Below, piece after piece: positions 8,848 to 21,800 of a DNA stretch of 64,000 bases; the first letter of the stretch is position 1, and the number at the start of each line of letters is the position of its first letter. Origin of the DNA: Allomyces arbusculus. Lineage: Eukaryota > Blastocladiomycota > Blastocladiomycetes > Blastocladiales > Blastocladiaceae. The translations under genes were made by a program, and so were the position numbers. Below the pieces are notes generated by a model. It was not told the DNA's origin and ran no database searches. It worked only from the letters and a program-made list of their open reading frames with translations. The stretch lies in the NCBI GenBank assembly GCA_027604705.1, contig JADHYV010000008.1, forward strand, positions 186,001 through 250,000. Direction: 5' to 3'.

Positions 8848-11347
8848 ATGGCCTCCTCCTCGTCCAAGCGCAGCAGTCGCATTAGCTGGACGCCCACGTC
8901 GTTCACCTACGAGGTGCCCAACTCGCCCGAGATCCCTGGCGAGGGAAAGGTCAGTTGCGAATGACCCTGAGATCACTGGCTACAGCTGCATGGACCAGCG
9001 GGACGCGCCACTGACAATTGCTGTTCTCGACGGTCGTGTATAGCCGCGGCGCGCCGCCTACATGGAGGGGCTCGAGTTACTCGATATGCCGCCCGGCGTC
9101 AACTCGCTCCACGATAACTTTTTGCTCGGCGTCAAGATCGCAAGTTCGTTTGTTCGACGATATGCTGCTTCAACGTCGTGAATACTTACAATCTTGCGTG
9201 TGGATTCAGGCAATAACCCGTACCTTGGCCACCGCGTCAAGAACGAGGACGGTTCTCTCGGAGCGTACGAATGGGAAACGTATGCTCAAGTCTACGACCG
9301 CGTCAAGAAACTCGGGTGCGTCTCCACTTTTCCCTCGCTCTTTGCACCGATTGCTTCGTTTGATGTATAGAATTGACCGCGAACGCACTCATCAGATCTG
9401 GTCTCACTCAGCTCGGCATCGACCACCAAGAGGCCGTCGGCCTGTACTCGATCAACCGGCCGGAATGGGTCATTGCCGAGCAGGCGTGCTACTTGCACAC
9501 GCTCACGACAGTGCCGCTCTACGACACGCTCGGCGACGCGGCCATCGAGTACATTGTGAACCAGACGGAGATGCGTGTGTGCTTTGCGACGCTCGACAAG
9601 GCGCACAACCTGATCCGGCTCAAGCCCAAGCTGCGCACGCTCTTGTTTGTCGTTATCATGGACGACCCGGTGCCCGAAGATTTTGTGCGGTCGGCAAACC
9701 GCGTTGGCGTGCGCGTGATCGGGATGCGTGAGATGGAGGAGCAAGGTGGCAAGCGCGAAATGCCCGCGGTGCGCCCAGGACCCGATGCGGTCGCGACCAT
9801 TTGCTACACTTCGGGTATGTCGTTTCTCGCAGTTGCGGCGTGCCTCTCCACCGGTTTTCCTCGGCATGTGCACTCACCTTGGGCTCATGACAAAAAATAG
9901 GCACGACGGGCGTTCCCAAGGGCGCGATCCTGACGCACCGCAACATTTTGGCCGTGGCCTACGGCGTGCACTACATGGGCACGGTCGGTCGATTCCACCC
10001 GATCACGGCCGACGACGTGCATTTGTCGGCGCTCCCGCTCAGCCACTGCTTTGAGCGCGCGTGGCAACAACTCCTCGTCATGAACGGCGCGCGCATCGGT
10101 TTCTACTCGGGCGATATGGCCAAGCTGCTCGACGACGCGGCTGAACTCAAGCCCACCATGTTTAACGGCGTGCCGCGGCTGTTCACCCGAATTTACGACA
10201 AGGTCTGGGCGCAGGTCAAGGCCAAGGGCGGGATCGCTGCGTATCTTTTTCAGCGCGGGTACGCGGCCAAGAAGGCCTACCTCGCGCAAGGTTACGTCAA
10301 GCACGCGCTCTGGGACAAGCTCGTGTTTGGCAACGTGCGCGCCAAGCTCGGCGGCCGTGTGCGGTTCATGCTGTCGGGGTCGGCGCCGATTTCACCCGAG
10401 GTTATGGACTTCCTCAAGGTTCGTATCATGTTTGACATGCAGTCATTGCGCGTCCTTGTTCTCCACCTGGTCTCTAACCCGGTTATCGATTTCCAGGTGG
10501 CCTTTTCGTGCGATGTCTACCATGGGTACGGCCAGACCGAGACCGCCGCGGGAATTGCTATCACGTTCATGGGCGACTTCTCGTCCGGTCACGTCGGCGC
10601 GCCGTTTGGGTCCGGCGAAGTAAAGCTCGTCGACGTGCCGTCGCTCAACTACTCGTCCAAGGACACGCCGTGCCCCCGCGGCGAGATTTTGATCCGCGGC
10701 AACCAAGTGTTCAAGGGATACTACAAGAACCCCGAAAAGACGGCCGAGGCGCTGACGTCCGACGGGTGGGTGCGCACGGGCGACGTGGCCATGTGGGACG
10801 AGAATGGCAAGCTGGTGGTGATTGATCGCGTCAAGGTACGATTCCATCTTCTCGCATTCTTGAGGAGTCGCGGTCCAGGCGACTCACGACGTGCACTGGC
10901 TGCCTTTTGAAACAGGACATTTTCAAGCTCGCGCAGGGCGAGTATATTGCGCCCGAAAAGATCGAGAACGTCTACCTCAAGCACGACCTCGTTGCGCAAG
11001 CATTCGTCTACGGCGACTCGCTGCAGCCAGCACTCGTTGGTATCATCGTGCCCGACGAGGAAACGTTCCTGCCATGGGCCAAAGCGCAGGGCTACGAGCC
11101 GTCGGCAACCATGGCTGAGCTCGTGCAGGTGCCTGAGCTCAAGAAGAAGTTCCTGCAACTGCTCGTGGCGCACGGCAAGAAATACAAGCTCAACGGGTTT
11201 GAGCAAGTGCGCGCGATTTACCTCGAGGCTAATCAGTTCACTGTCGAGAACACGCTGCTGACGCCGACGTTCAAGCTGCGCCGACCAAACGCCAAGGAGT
11301 ACTACCAGGTGCAGATCAACGATATGTACGCGCACCTCAACGCGTAG
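8848..11347 (+). CDS. FAA1: Long-chain fatty acid-CoA ligase (7 exons)
   Basis: Exons: 8848-8949, 9044-9143, 9210-9315, 9396-9814, 9901-10418, 10497-10835 and 10916-11347. All phases agree, giving 671 residues, close to fungal Faa proteins. It activates long-chain fatty acids to acyl-CoA by an acyl-AMP intermediate. The AMP-binding P-loop is formed across intron 4 (CYTSG + TTGVPKG). Further ANL-superfamily motifs are YGQTE, GWVRTGD, and the hinge and FACS signature region VVIDRVK + DIFKLAQGEYIAPEKIE, joined across intron 6. ALPLSHCFER and MLSGSAPIS are also present. Acceptor choice for exon 4 (9396, not 9371) restores the conserved KKLGSGLTQLGI. The N-terminus lacks an obvious TM helix. FAA1 is used for the family; orthology among Faa1-4 cannot be fixed. 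Confidence 0.95.
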
Positions 11348-11746
11348 AAGACGCCGGACGATGCGATGCTGCGGCCTGCGCGGTGGTGCCGCAGGCTCGC
11401 TTCTTTTTTTTAACGATAGATACCCGTCCCTCGCACTCTTTGTTTTGTTGTCGTGGCCAAGGCTTGTAAAGAAATAGAGGCGTTTTCTCCACCTTGCGGT
11501 TCCATGTTTCTGATGCCGAATGAGCTGAAATGGTTTGGAACAGTCGGCAGCAGGGGCTCCTTTGTGTCGGCTGGAAGTGCCGTAGCGAAACTGAATGAAG
11601 ACTTGCAGCAACGTATCACGTGGGCCCGGCTGACGCTGTCAACACTTACGCGAAGAGACCGTTTCTCCAAACGTTGAGACTTGACCTTGCAAACCATTCG
11701 ACAACACTTGCAATCACCACAAAAACGTCACTCAAGTATCAGCACC
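11348..11746. other. Intergenic region ahead of RRS1
   Basis: It includes a T8 run about 60 bases past the synthetase stop, a plausible terminator region, and then the RRS1 promoter. No gene is visible. Confidence 0.5.
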
Positions 11747-12965
11747 ATGGATGTCACGGAGCAACTCGAGCAGGCCAAGGCCCAATTGTGAGTTTCGACC
11801 ACCCCGTCCCATCAGACGCGGCCGGGACCAGATCCCCACCGTGCCGCCATGTCCCGCCAATGAGGACTCGAAACTGACCGCGCCGATCGAATGCCGCGGT
11901 ATAGCAAGCCCGTCACGGTCGACCGTCTGATCCCCGTCGAACTGGACCTGGGCCATCTGGCCGTGTTTGACAAGAACCCGCTCGACACGAAGCAAAAGTC
12001 GGCCAAGTACAACTCCCATTTGACCCGTAAACCGCTCGATGGCTCTGCGAATTGACGCTGCGACCGTCTCGTAGGGACCTCGAGGACTACCTGCACTCGC
12101 TCGCGCGCGACTCGGCGCAACTGCTCTACAATGCCGTGTTTTCGCTCGAAACGACGGCCAACGAGGACGGCGTCTTTGTCGATTTGCCGGCACCAGTCAC
12201 GGTCCTGCCGCGCGAAAAGCCGCTGCCCAAGGACAAGCCCATGACCAAGTGGGAGAAGTTTGCCAAGGAGAAGAACATTCAGAACCGGAAAAAGTCGCGC
12301 ATGGTGTTTGACGAGGCGACGGGCGAGTACCGCCCGCGGTGGGGTTACGGGAGTGCCGCCAACGACCCGCTCAACGACTGGCTCATTCCGGTGCCCTCCA
12401 ACGCTGGTATGATTTTGTTGCTGCGTATTGATGCGACTCATGTGTCAGAGCGCTCACCATCTCCTGAACAGACCCGTATGAGGACATGTACGCTAAGAAG
12501 CGCGAGGAGAAGAAGGAGCGCGTTGACAAGAACCGCAAGCAGCAGCTGCGCAACCAGGGCGAGGCCGCGGCCATTGAGCGCGGTGTCGACCCGCGCGCCG
12601 CACGCAAGGCCGAGCTCGAAGCCAAGCTGCGCGCGTCCAAGAAGGCGACGGCATCCGCAGGCGTGTTTGACCGGAAACTCGACGGCGACGTCAAGCCCAA
12701 GGGCGTTAAGCGCCAGTTTGCGCCAACGGTGGGCGACACGTCGGCCGAGCGTGAGTCGGAGAAGGCCATGGCTGCACGGGTCTTGAAAAAGCAGGCGGCG
12801 ACCATGGGCGACGTAAACACCAAAAAGGCGACGCATCTCATGCAGCAGCTCGAGGAGCGCAAGAACCGCGCCATGAACAGTCGCGACGGGAAGAAGGGCG
12901 CTAAGCGCGGGGCAAGCTCGTCGGGTCGGGGAGACAAGGGCGCCAAAAAGCGCAAGATGAAGTGA
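11747..12965 (+). CDS. RRS1: Ribosome biogenesis regulatory protein RRS1 (4 exons)
   Basis: Exons: 11747-11787, 11905-12006, 12075-12406 and 12472-12965, giving 322 residues in frame. Rrs1 acts in the nucleolus with Rpf2 to load the 5S RNP into the pre-60S ribosome. Signatures are KPVTVDRLIPVELDLGHL, ARDSAQLLYNAVF, PREKPLPKDKP, TKWEKFAKEK and GEYRPRWGYG, then PYEDMYAKKREEKKERV across the last intron. The C-terminal third is Lys/Arg-rich and would carry nucleolar targeting. For intron 2 the donor GTACAA at 12007 keeps frame, whereas GTAAAC at 12027 would not. The first exon is only 41 nt. Confidence 0.95.
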
Positions 12966-13479
12966 AGTGGCAGTGGCGGGGATGGGTGCAGGTGATGGGC
13001 GTGTTTCCTTTTTTTTCCTGGGTGGGTGCGGACCCGGCCGCCGCGGCAAATTCTTGCTCGGCTTCTTCGTTTTCAGTCCAGGGTCGATAAATTGTACAAA
13101 GCCTTTGCGATCTTTTTCCACTAGCTGGCGAGCAACGATCACGCAAGAATGGTTGGTGACATATGACGGCGGTTGACAGCAACACGATGTGGACTGCACG
13201 AAACGTGCGTGTGTATGCTGACTTCTCAACGCTTGCATCAAGCCGGTAACAAGAGATCCACGACCATCAGCTCCACGAGCACCACCGCAACTTGCAGCAA
13301 GACAACGTCGAATAGCGCCCGATACTTCATTGAATCAGCACAGCGACCACCCACGGAACCCGCCGACGCTCACTGACGGAGCTCAAGTTGGGATCACTGC
13401 TTCAACGACCATCACGCCCATCCACAACCATTGACACGATCTGCGACCAACGACCAACGATCCGCAGCACGACGACACC
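12966..13479. other. Intergenic region RRS1 / WD40 gene
   Basis: Begins with the RRS1 3' flank (T8 run near 13010) and ends with the WD40 promoter. Repeated short CAAC/GACC words occur close to the ATG. No gene is seen. Confidence 0.5.
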
Positions 13480-15371
13480 ATGGACATTGGCCTGCGCGAC
13501 CAGCTCGAGCGCGTCACGCGCGAGTCGCGGGCGCTCAAGCAAAAGGCCGACTTGCTGGAAAAGGAGAACGTGGCTTTGAAAAAGTCGATCTATGATCTGT
13601 CCATCAAGTACAACCGGCTCGCGTACAAGTACCAGGCGAACCCGTACCCGCTCGATTTTGGCGCGGTCGGCGACGGCTTACCGGCAAGTGCTGCTGGCGG
13701 CGTGTCGGCACCAGGCGCCACTGTGTCCAGTGCGGGACCGTCGGTGGGGACACCATCGGGCGGGTTTGCCGACCCAACGACGTTGTTGGAGGGGATGGCG
13801 CCAAGTACATTCTTGTCAGGCGTGGTTGGATGCTGTGTTTGAGAGATCTGATGTGGAATACGATTCGTTAGGCCGCGACAAGCCCAAGGACGGCAAGTAT
13901 TTCACGCTCAAGAGTGACCTCAAGGTACGCGCATGCTGCTGGTGCTTTTCCGTGAGCCCCGCTACATTTTGTCGTCTGACCGCTCTTGCTTTGGACATGC
14001 AGGGTCACGGTGGTGCCGTCTATACGGTTCAGTTCTCGCCCTGCGGTCGGTTCCTTGCTTCGGGTTCGTTTGACAAGACGGTTCGCATCTGGGACGCGAC
14101 GTCGGTTCCGAAAGAGGTACGTGATGCCCTTGATCGTTATCCCTCTGGCCAGGCCTGCTAATGTGGACAATATGTTCCCTCAGATTCATGTCCTGAAACG
14201 GCACACTGTCAACGTCTCGGACCTCTGCTGGTCCGACACGTCCAAGGAGCTCGTCTCGGCCGCTTACGACCAGACGTGCAAGACGTGGGACACGGAGACG
14301 GGCAAGCTCACGGGCAGCTACGAGTGCGAAGGGTTCGTGCAGTGCGTCCAATTCAACCCGGCCAACAACGACATCTTTGTGCACGGGTCGACGCGCAAAG
14401 TGCTCGGCGTCGTTGACCGGCGGCAGCCGCCACCGGCCACGAGCGACGCATTTGATCCCGATATCGCGATGAGCGGCGGCAGCGGCGGCGCTATGACGAT
14501 CAGAACCGACGCCATGATCAACTCGGTCTATGTCTACCGCGACGGTACGCTGGTCTTGTCGGGCGACTCAGCAGGCCAGTTAAAGTTATGGGACTTGCGC
14601 ACGGGCCAGTGCCTCGAGACGGTTCTCAACGAGCCGTCGCGCAAGCCGATCAGTCACTTGGCCGTGAGCAAGATGGAGGACGATGACGAGCCGCGGTACA
14701 TGGGCGTTAACTCGTACGACAACGGTACGTTTGTTGGTGCTCGCGATTGCACGAGGTGGGCAGTCCACGAACGCTGACGAGGTTTCTCTCACCGATACCC
14801 AGTGATTCGCGTGTACGACCGCGGTTACGCGCCACCACGCTCGCAGACGCGCCTTCTCCACTCGCTCAAGGGCCACAAGAACAAGAACTGGCCCATCAAG
14901 AGCGCATTCTACAATGGCGGCGACTGTACGTCGATTCCGCCCTTTTGTTTTTGTTCCTACCGCCGTTTCTCACCCACTTGCGTCTCCCTTTCAGTTTCCA
15001 TGCCCAGCTACCCGAGGAGCAGCACGCCGGGCGACGGGCTCGACGCGAGCGGCGACAAGGAAAAGGCCAAGCAATCGGAACCCGCCATGCTGCTCGCGAC
15101 GGGTTCGGCGGACCCGTTTGCGTACTTGTACGCTGTTGGCCAGTCCGAAGTATGGTTTGCTTCCATTCTGGTTGGTACGATGCACATCGACTGACGCTTC
15201 TCCACCGGATAGGGATGCTCGGAAATGGTTCAGCGACTCGAGGGTCACGCCGACCGCGTCTACTCAGTCGCATTCCACCCATCCGAGCCGATTCTGGCCA
15301 CCTGCTCGGCCGACTTCACAGTCAAAGTGTGGTCGTCAACGTCGCGAGGACGACGCGCGTTCACGCTCTAG
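13480..15371 (+). CDS. WD40-repeat protein with N-terminal coiled coil (7 exons)
   Basis: Exons: 13480-13804, 13872-13924, 14003-14116, 14184-14724, 14803-14925, 14995-15149 and 15213-15371, giving 489 residues. Residues 1-50 form a Leu/Lys/Glu coiled coil (LRDQLERV...KENVALKKSI). A Gly/Ser/Ala-rich linker follows, then WD repeats. The clearest blades are GHGGAVYTVQFSPCGRFLAS...VRIWD, HTVNVSDLCW...TCKTWD, DGTLVLSGDSAGQLKLWD and GHADRVYSVAFHPSEP...VKVW. It is expected to be a seven-bladed propeller scaffold. The layout of coiled coil plus propeller recalls Tup1-like and other adaptor proteins, but no subfamily signature was recognised. Confidence 0.88.
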
Positions 15372-16329
15372 TTCGACGTGTTCTTGAGGCGGATCTCAAA
15401 TCAAAATATGCGATTTTTTATCAAGTGTATGGTGTGACCACACTCGCACAAACAGCATGCCTGCCAGCAAGACAAGCGGCTCGAACTTGTTCATGTATCA
15501 CAGCGCGGAGACGAGAGTGCCTTGACACGTCGTTACAACCACCTCCACACGCTGGGATATCATGCGAGGGACGGCTTACTGATATGGCGCTGCCAGGTTC
15601 TGAATTAAAAAAGTATCAGCAACAACACCGGCATCGGCACAAACGACGCGGTTCAATTTGACAAACTTGCAACAGCACCAGGGCTAAAGAAAAGCATCGG
15701 ATCGTGGTGATAGCTTGGATCTTGGTGGGTGAAGGACAGAGTCGGCGCGGCCATGCCTGGAATGTGGAGCCAACACTTCACCCATACGTCACTTCCCCAC
15801 CGCTCCGCCATCACTCGCGGCACGACACGCGCACTCTCCACCATCAACGCGCCCTGAACAGCAAACCGTCGACCTCACAGCCATCATCCCCGACCACAAT
15901 GCGCATCATACTGCAACCGTCAAATCTGACGCCGCCGTGCACGCGACCATCATGGCTGACGTGCAGCCCGCAGCCCCCGTCGTCAAATTTACATGGAACG
16001 GCAGTGACTAGGCACTATCAGCGCTGCACAACAGCTCAACATCGGATCCGCTTTGGATGAGGCAGCAGCGGATGACAGTGACAGACGACAATCGAACAAG
16101 AGGACAGTTAGTGCAACGTTCACGTTTCCATTTGGGCTGGCAATTTACACATTTCGATATCATTCGACTCTTTCACAGACGACGGCAGTGCCAGCACGGC
16201 ACGAAAAACGACGACGACAACGACGCAAGCAAGGCAAAGGGGGGGGTAGAGAAGACGCAGACGAGCAAAAACGACCTCCTCCTTCCACACTCAAAATCGA
16301 GAGCGCAGCACGGCGCGCCACAGGCCCGT
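15372..16329. other. Convergent intergenic region
   Basis: A gap of almost 1 kb between the 3' ends of the WD40 gene (+) and CCP1 (-). Composition is less GC-rich than coding DNA. No frame has domain content. Confidence 0.5.
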
Positions 16330-17759
16330 CTACTCAAGAACAATGTCCTGCGCCTCGGGCGGGAACTGCACGCCGAGCTCGATGAGCTTCTTGAACGCCG
16401 TCGAGAAGGCGTCGAACCAGGCCTGCTCGTCGTTGGCAAACTCCTTGACGTACTGCTTGAACGTGCGATCCCACAGCATTTCCATGTCGGTCTACACGAA
16501 GTGGGCGCGCAGCGTGTCAGACTCAGTCTCCATGGCCCGAATTGTATCGCGAGAGAATGAAAAGCGACGTACCGGCAGCATCATAATATCACCCGAGCCC
16601 TTTTTGTTTGTGTACTGCATTGGACCGTCCCAGTTCTTCTCTTTCCGCCAATATTCGCTTTGCAGGAGCGTGTAGTAAGCATTCGTAAACGTGGTCGGGT
16701 TGTAGGTCCACGGCAGGTGGTACCCGGACCGGTCCGGGTGGCAGCGGCCGAGCACGTGCGCGCCCATGAGCGCGACAATCTCGCGGTCGTCGAAGCCCAT
16801 CCTGTTGAAAACTTCGCGGACATGGACGCGGTCCTTGGACGCGTCGGGCAAGCGGCCCTGCGGCGGGCACGCTGCGGCCGAGACGGCGTCGGTGCGGCCG
16901 GCCCTAGCGAGGTGAGAGCAGGTGGTCAACGTCTAGAACAGAACAGCATCGGAGGGGACAAAAAATGGAGACGCACTTCCACGGGATGGACGGGCCACCC
17001 ATCTCCTTGATGGCGACGACACCGGCAAGCGTCCACAGGTCGGCGTACGAGATCTGCGGGTACTTGGCCTTGATCGGCTCGAGACGGTTGCGCGCCACTT
17101 CGAGACCAGCGTTGGCACCGTCGGCGGCCTCCGCTAATGGTGGGAGAACACAGGAGCGCGGTCAACATCACATCCAACAGCGAGAACCGCAAGAAACGGA
17201 GAAAAACGCACGGCCAAAGCGCATCGTCGCGCCATTCGAGCCACCGGTGCCGTCAGCCTTGTTGTAGGTGCCCGACGCGTGCCACGCGAGACGCACAAAC
17301 ACAGGGCCGTACGAGCCGTCGTCGTAGTCAACGTCGTCGAGCAGCTCGGCAATATCAGCGGCGACTGTAAAACGAAAAAAGGGGAGCAGGCGCGTTCTGT
17401 CAGCACCTCAACGACGATGCATCGATAATGACTGCTTGAATGATGCGCAACGAACCCTTGCGGTAATCGAGCGGTTCGGGTTCCTTGGGAGCCTCCTCCT
17501 CGGCAGCGGCAGCGGCCTTGTCGGCCTTGGCCTGCTCGGCCGACTGCTTGATGGCCGGGTAGGACTGCACGCCGTAATAGTAGGCACCCGCCGACGCGGC
17601 AATGAGCGCGATCGCGATCGGGATCTTGGACGAGCCGCCCGAGGGCGCCGCCGTCGACAAGGCCGCACGGCGGAGCGCAGCAGCGCGAATGGCGTTGGTG
17701 GTGGCCGGGCGCGGGGTCGCCGAGCGCGTAGCAGCGCGGGCAAAGGCGCGAGCGAACAT
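16330..17759 (-). CDS. CCP1: Cytochrome c peroxidase, mitochondrial (5 exons)
   Basis: Exons: 17759-17456, 17364-17212, 17133-16977, 16903-16573 and 16491-16330, giving 368 residues (yeast 361). It reduces H2O2 to water with electrons from cytochrome c in the intermembrane space. The N-terminus is an Arg/Ala-rich presequence followed by a hydrophobic segment ([19 protein letters not shown]). This is the bipartite sorting signal known from yeast Ccp1. The distal haem pocket is VRLAWHASG (Arg, Trp, His), the proximal His is in GAHVLGRCH, and the radical Trp lies in LPWTYNP. FTNAYY, MMLPTDME and the C-terminal [14 protein letters not shown] are also conserved. Every intron junction restores a family motif, for example DYRK + VAADIAEL and SIPWK + AGRTD. 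Confidence 0.97.
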
Positions 17760-18821
17760 GGTCGGGTGCGGTTGGAGCGTGCTGGCTCAAACGGGTGGGC
17801 GCGGGTCCTCGCAAGGAGAGAGAGAAGACGCTGGAGGAGCAGGACTTTTTTATCTCGCAGCTTGCCGGGTCCGGATTTCAAGAGCGGCGCTGTTACGGCA
17901 GCGGGCAGGCGGAACGGCTCGGCACGACGGCGGCGACGGCGAGGTGGTTGCAGCTGCTGCCGAACTTGCACGACGCGTTTTGGTCGAGGGAAGCGCTCAC
18001 AAAAGGCGCGTGTGGCGATCCAAAGTGTGGCGCACGTGTTGCAAGCGTCACGGCCATCTGCATCTGACCAAGTCTGACAAAGCGCGCCTTCCCGACGTGC
18101 CCGCCAAAAACACCGCCGGAGCAAAGCCCGTGCCGCGGTTCCGCACCATCTGCAGTCGGGAGCGTGAGCGCACCGGAACGCTTCTGCTCTCCCTCGCAAC
18201 AAACGACGCCGGCCGCAGCTCCACTGCGGCATGCAGTTTCCGGGGCACGCAGTTTCCGGGGCACGCCGTTTCCGGGGCAGCGAAGCAGCGTGCCCCGCGG
18301 TGCATCGAGCCAAATTGTCTCGCAGCAACGAAGTCAGTGTCTCGCGCAAGGAGCACCGCGTCGTTCGCCCGCTGAGCCACCTGGGCGACGCCCGCGCACC
18401 ACCCGCGGCAGATGACAAGCCGCGCATTCGCCCCGCCCCCGCAAGCAAGAACATTGCTGAGCCTGCGCCTGCGCGCGCGCGTCGTCGAGGTGGACTTTGG
18501 CAGGGCTGCGCGTCGTGCTGTCGTGTCGTGTCGTTCGGGTCCTCTCCACCGACCTCGTCGCCTCTCCCCACCTTCGCCGCCCAGCACGGACCGCCATCGA
18601 CCATCGCGAGCTGCGAGGTGCCTCGTCGAGCTCCGAGCAGAGCGCCAGCAGCAGCGGCGACGACAAGGACGACACCGACGAGCACGCGCACGCGACTGCC
18701 GTCCCCAAAGCGACGACACCAACTTCTTCACCCTTCGGTGACGAACGAACCTGCCGCTTTTCCGGCCAGCCAGTCTGTCGACAATCATCACTGAGCGCTG
18801 GCGCTCCTTCTCGCGCTCGCC
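17760..18821. other. Divergent promoter region CCP1 / RhoGAP
   Basis: A 1.06-kb head-to-head gap. The main visible structure is a 16-nt triplicate at 18234-18280. Long overlapping frames exist because the DNA is GC-rich, but none shows a domain. Confidence 0.5.
18234..18280. repeat. Three tandem copies of a 16-nt motif
   Basis: cagtttccggggcacg occurs at 18234-18249 and 18250-18265. A third, slightly changed copy lies at 18266-18280 (ccgtttccggggcag). A tgccccg in inverse orientation follows at about 18290. It sits between divergent CCP1 and RhoGAP starts, so protein-binding sites are possible. Confidence 0.85.
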
Positions 18822-21800
18822 ATGACCATCCAGCTTGACAGCTTGGGGCCAGACGAGCTCCGCAAGATGACCGACCATCTTTGGCGATTGGTATGCATCG
18901 CATCATTTCCGAGCGGCAATGGAGAAGTGGATGACGACTGACAAGTTCTTCACGAAACGCATCAGGTCGACCGTCAGCGGCACATTATTTTCCAGCTCCG
19001 CGAAGAGATTGCGCGGTTGCAGGCCGTCAACGAGCCAGTACCAGACATGGCGCTTGCTGCCAGTGGCGACGCCATCGAACCCGACCATGAAGTCGACGAA
19101 ATCAACGCGCAGCCAATGGTGCCGCTCGGTGGACCAGCTCTGCCGCCACGGACCACGTCGACGGCCACGACACCCCTGACGGCGCCCACCTTGCCCCCGC
19201 GGCAAATGACCGTGGAGCGGTCTCCCGTGGACCGTGCTTTGCCGCCCGTGCAGCGGTCTCCCATGCCGTCGCCATTGCTGGGCCCTGCAGTGCCTGCCGC
19301 ACCAGTCCTCGCCAACTCGCTTCCGCGCACCTCGCTCAACATCCCGACGCCGAGCTCGCCCGCCGCAGCAGCCACTGCCCCCGTGCAGACGACGCCGCCG
19401 ACTGTCACGCAGCTCGCGCATCTGCGGACCTCGCTGCACAAGCTGATGGTGCCCGTGCTTGGCACGTTCCTCCGCGCGCCGAAACCGCGCGCTAAGGACG
19501 TCCTGTACCTCGTTGTCTCCGTGCGCATCTCGGACGCGGTCCCGCCCACGCCTTCGGCGCCGTTCACGCAGCTGTGGTGCGTTGCCAAGACGCATGCCGA
19601 CCTAACGGCATTCGAGACGAAAATCAAGGCCGCGGCCAAGTCGGGCCAGTACAAGGATTTGGCGAGCGTGCGGTTGCCCGACAAGAACGGGTTTGCCGTG
19701 GCGCGGAATGGCACGGTCGACCCGGCCGTGGTCGCCACGACGGTCGCGTCGACCGAGCAGTTCCTGGCGCAAGTCGCGGCGGCGGTTGTTGAGTACCCGT
19801 TTGGGCCGCTCACGCAGCAGCTCGTCGATTTTGTTGCGACCGACTTGAACGACCCAGCCACGTCCCTCGCGCCCGCGCAGGACGTATTGGTAGCGGGCAC
19901 TGCGTCGGGCCTACTCGCGCCCGTTGCCGACGCGGCTGCCACTTCGACGGCGCCGTCTCCCGTGCAGTCGCCCACGACCTTGCCTGTGCACCACGAGTCC
20001 GGCATTTCGCGGCTCTTCAAAAAGGCGACGCACTACCCGCTCTCGCGGCACGCCATGGCGCGCAACGCCGCCGCGACGGCCCCAAACTCGCGCGGCAACT
20101 CGACCGACTCGCGCGCGCGTGCGCAGCCCGTCTTTGGTGTCCCGCTCGACCGCGCGATTGCTGCAGGCCGCGTCAAGGACGGGTACGAGATGCCCGCAGT
20201 CGTCTACCGTTGTATCGAGTTTCTCGACGCGCACGACGCGCGCAACGAAGAGGGGATCTACCGTCTGTCCGGGTCATCCGCGACAATTCGCGCGCTCAAG
20301 GACCGGTTCAATGCCGAGGGCGACGTGGACCTGATGAGCGAGGAAGACTTGGACGTGCATGCCGTCTCGGGCCTGTTGAAACTGTGGTTCCGCGAATTGC
20401 CCGAATCGATCTTGTCGGAGCAGTACCACCCGCTGTTTGCCGCGCTGCAGGATACGGCCGATGTGAATGACCGCATTGGCAAGTTGGCTGCGCTCATTAA
20501 CCGGCTGCCGCTGCCGAATTACACGGTGCTGCGCGCGCTGATTGCACACTTGGCCTCGATTGTGGCCAATGCCGACGTCAACAAGATGACCATTCGCAAT
20601 ATCGGCATTGTGTTTGCACCGACGCTCGGGATCCCCGCGGGCATCTTTGCGCTCATGATTCTCAAGTTTGACGAGGCGTTTGATGTCGCCGGTGGGCAGA
20701 AGACGCCCGAGGAAGTGTCACTCCGGTCCGAAGAACAGCAGCCCGCCGCTGCGGCCGCTCTTGCCGCTCCCGCGGTGGCCGGTGTCACTCGCAGCGACTT
20801 GGCCACGTCGGATGTGGGCGTCGAGGAACCTGATTCCGAGCAGATGCGCAAGGCCGCGCGCCGCCGCAACCGCACAACCATCATGGGCCCGAGCCGCGGG
20901 CAACTGTACGGCAGTTTTGAGATGAATGGTGCTGGTACCGGCTCGGGCTACGGTGAGTCGAGCGCGAGTCTCCCGGCCATGCCCGACCAGCACATTGCGT
21001 CGGCGCCCGCGGCCATGTCGCATCTCGCCGAAGCCGCCACCGCGTCGCCGCTCCGCATCCAGACGCTGGGCATCAGCGCGCGCAGCAGCGAGGACTCTGA
21101 CAGTGGCCACGGCGAGGACGACGTGGAAAGCCAGGACATTGACGACGGAATTGCATCCGCCGTCGGTGTGGTCGCGACGCCCACGGTCGCGACTCTCGCG
21201 GAGTCGTCGCAATTTGCGACGCAAGGGTCCGAACCCGCGCCGAACCCCTTGCTTGCCGCGACCCACGCCATGTTCCCGCGCACGGCTTCGCTTCAGCGCG
21301 GTATGTCGCTGAACCGGTCCGCGTCGCTCCCGCGCATGGGCGCGCGGTCGGCCAGTTCGCGCAACTCACTCATCTACGCCGAGGCCGCACCGCCGGCAAT
21401 GCTCGACATTGAGCGCGCGCTGACCCCCGTCGACGTGCAGGAGCTAGTCGCGATTGAGGAAGTCTCGGTCGTCGCGTCGTCATTGTCGAACTTGGAAGAA
21501 TCCGGGTCGGTGCTCGATATCGCCGACGCGCCTATCTCGCCCGAGTACCTCGACTACTACGCGCCCACGGCCGAGGCCGTCGATTACATGATCTACGCCG
21601 AGTCGTCAGACGTGGTCCCGCCCATGTCGGCTGCCCCGACGCGCAGCACGTCGGGCGCGACGATTGCGACCGCACCGGACGCGGCGACGCCTCCGCCCCT
21701 TACTTCGGCTGCGGCACCGCCGCGGGGCCAGTCGCGCAGTGTTGCGCGGCACTCGATGATGGCACATTTCGGGCAACTCGCGCTGTCGCCGCCGCAAGAG

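Noticed and set aside
9371-9395. Acceptor at 9370 for exon 4 of the acyl-CoA synthetase
   Set aside because: It gives the wrong frame. The cag ending at 9395 restores the conserved LGSGLTQLG.
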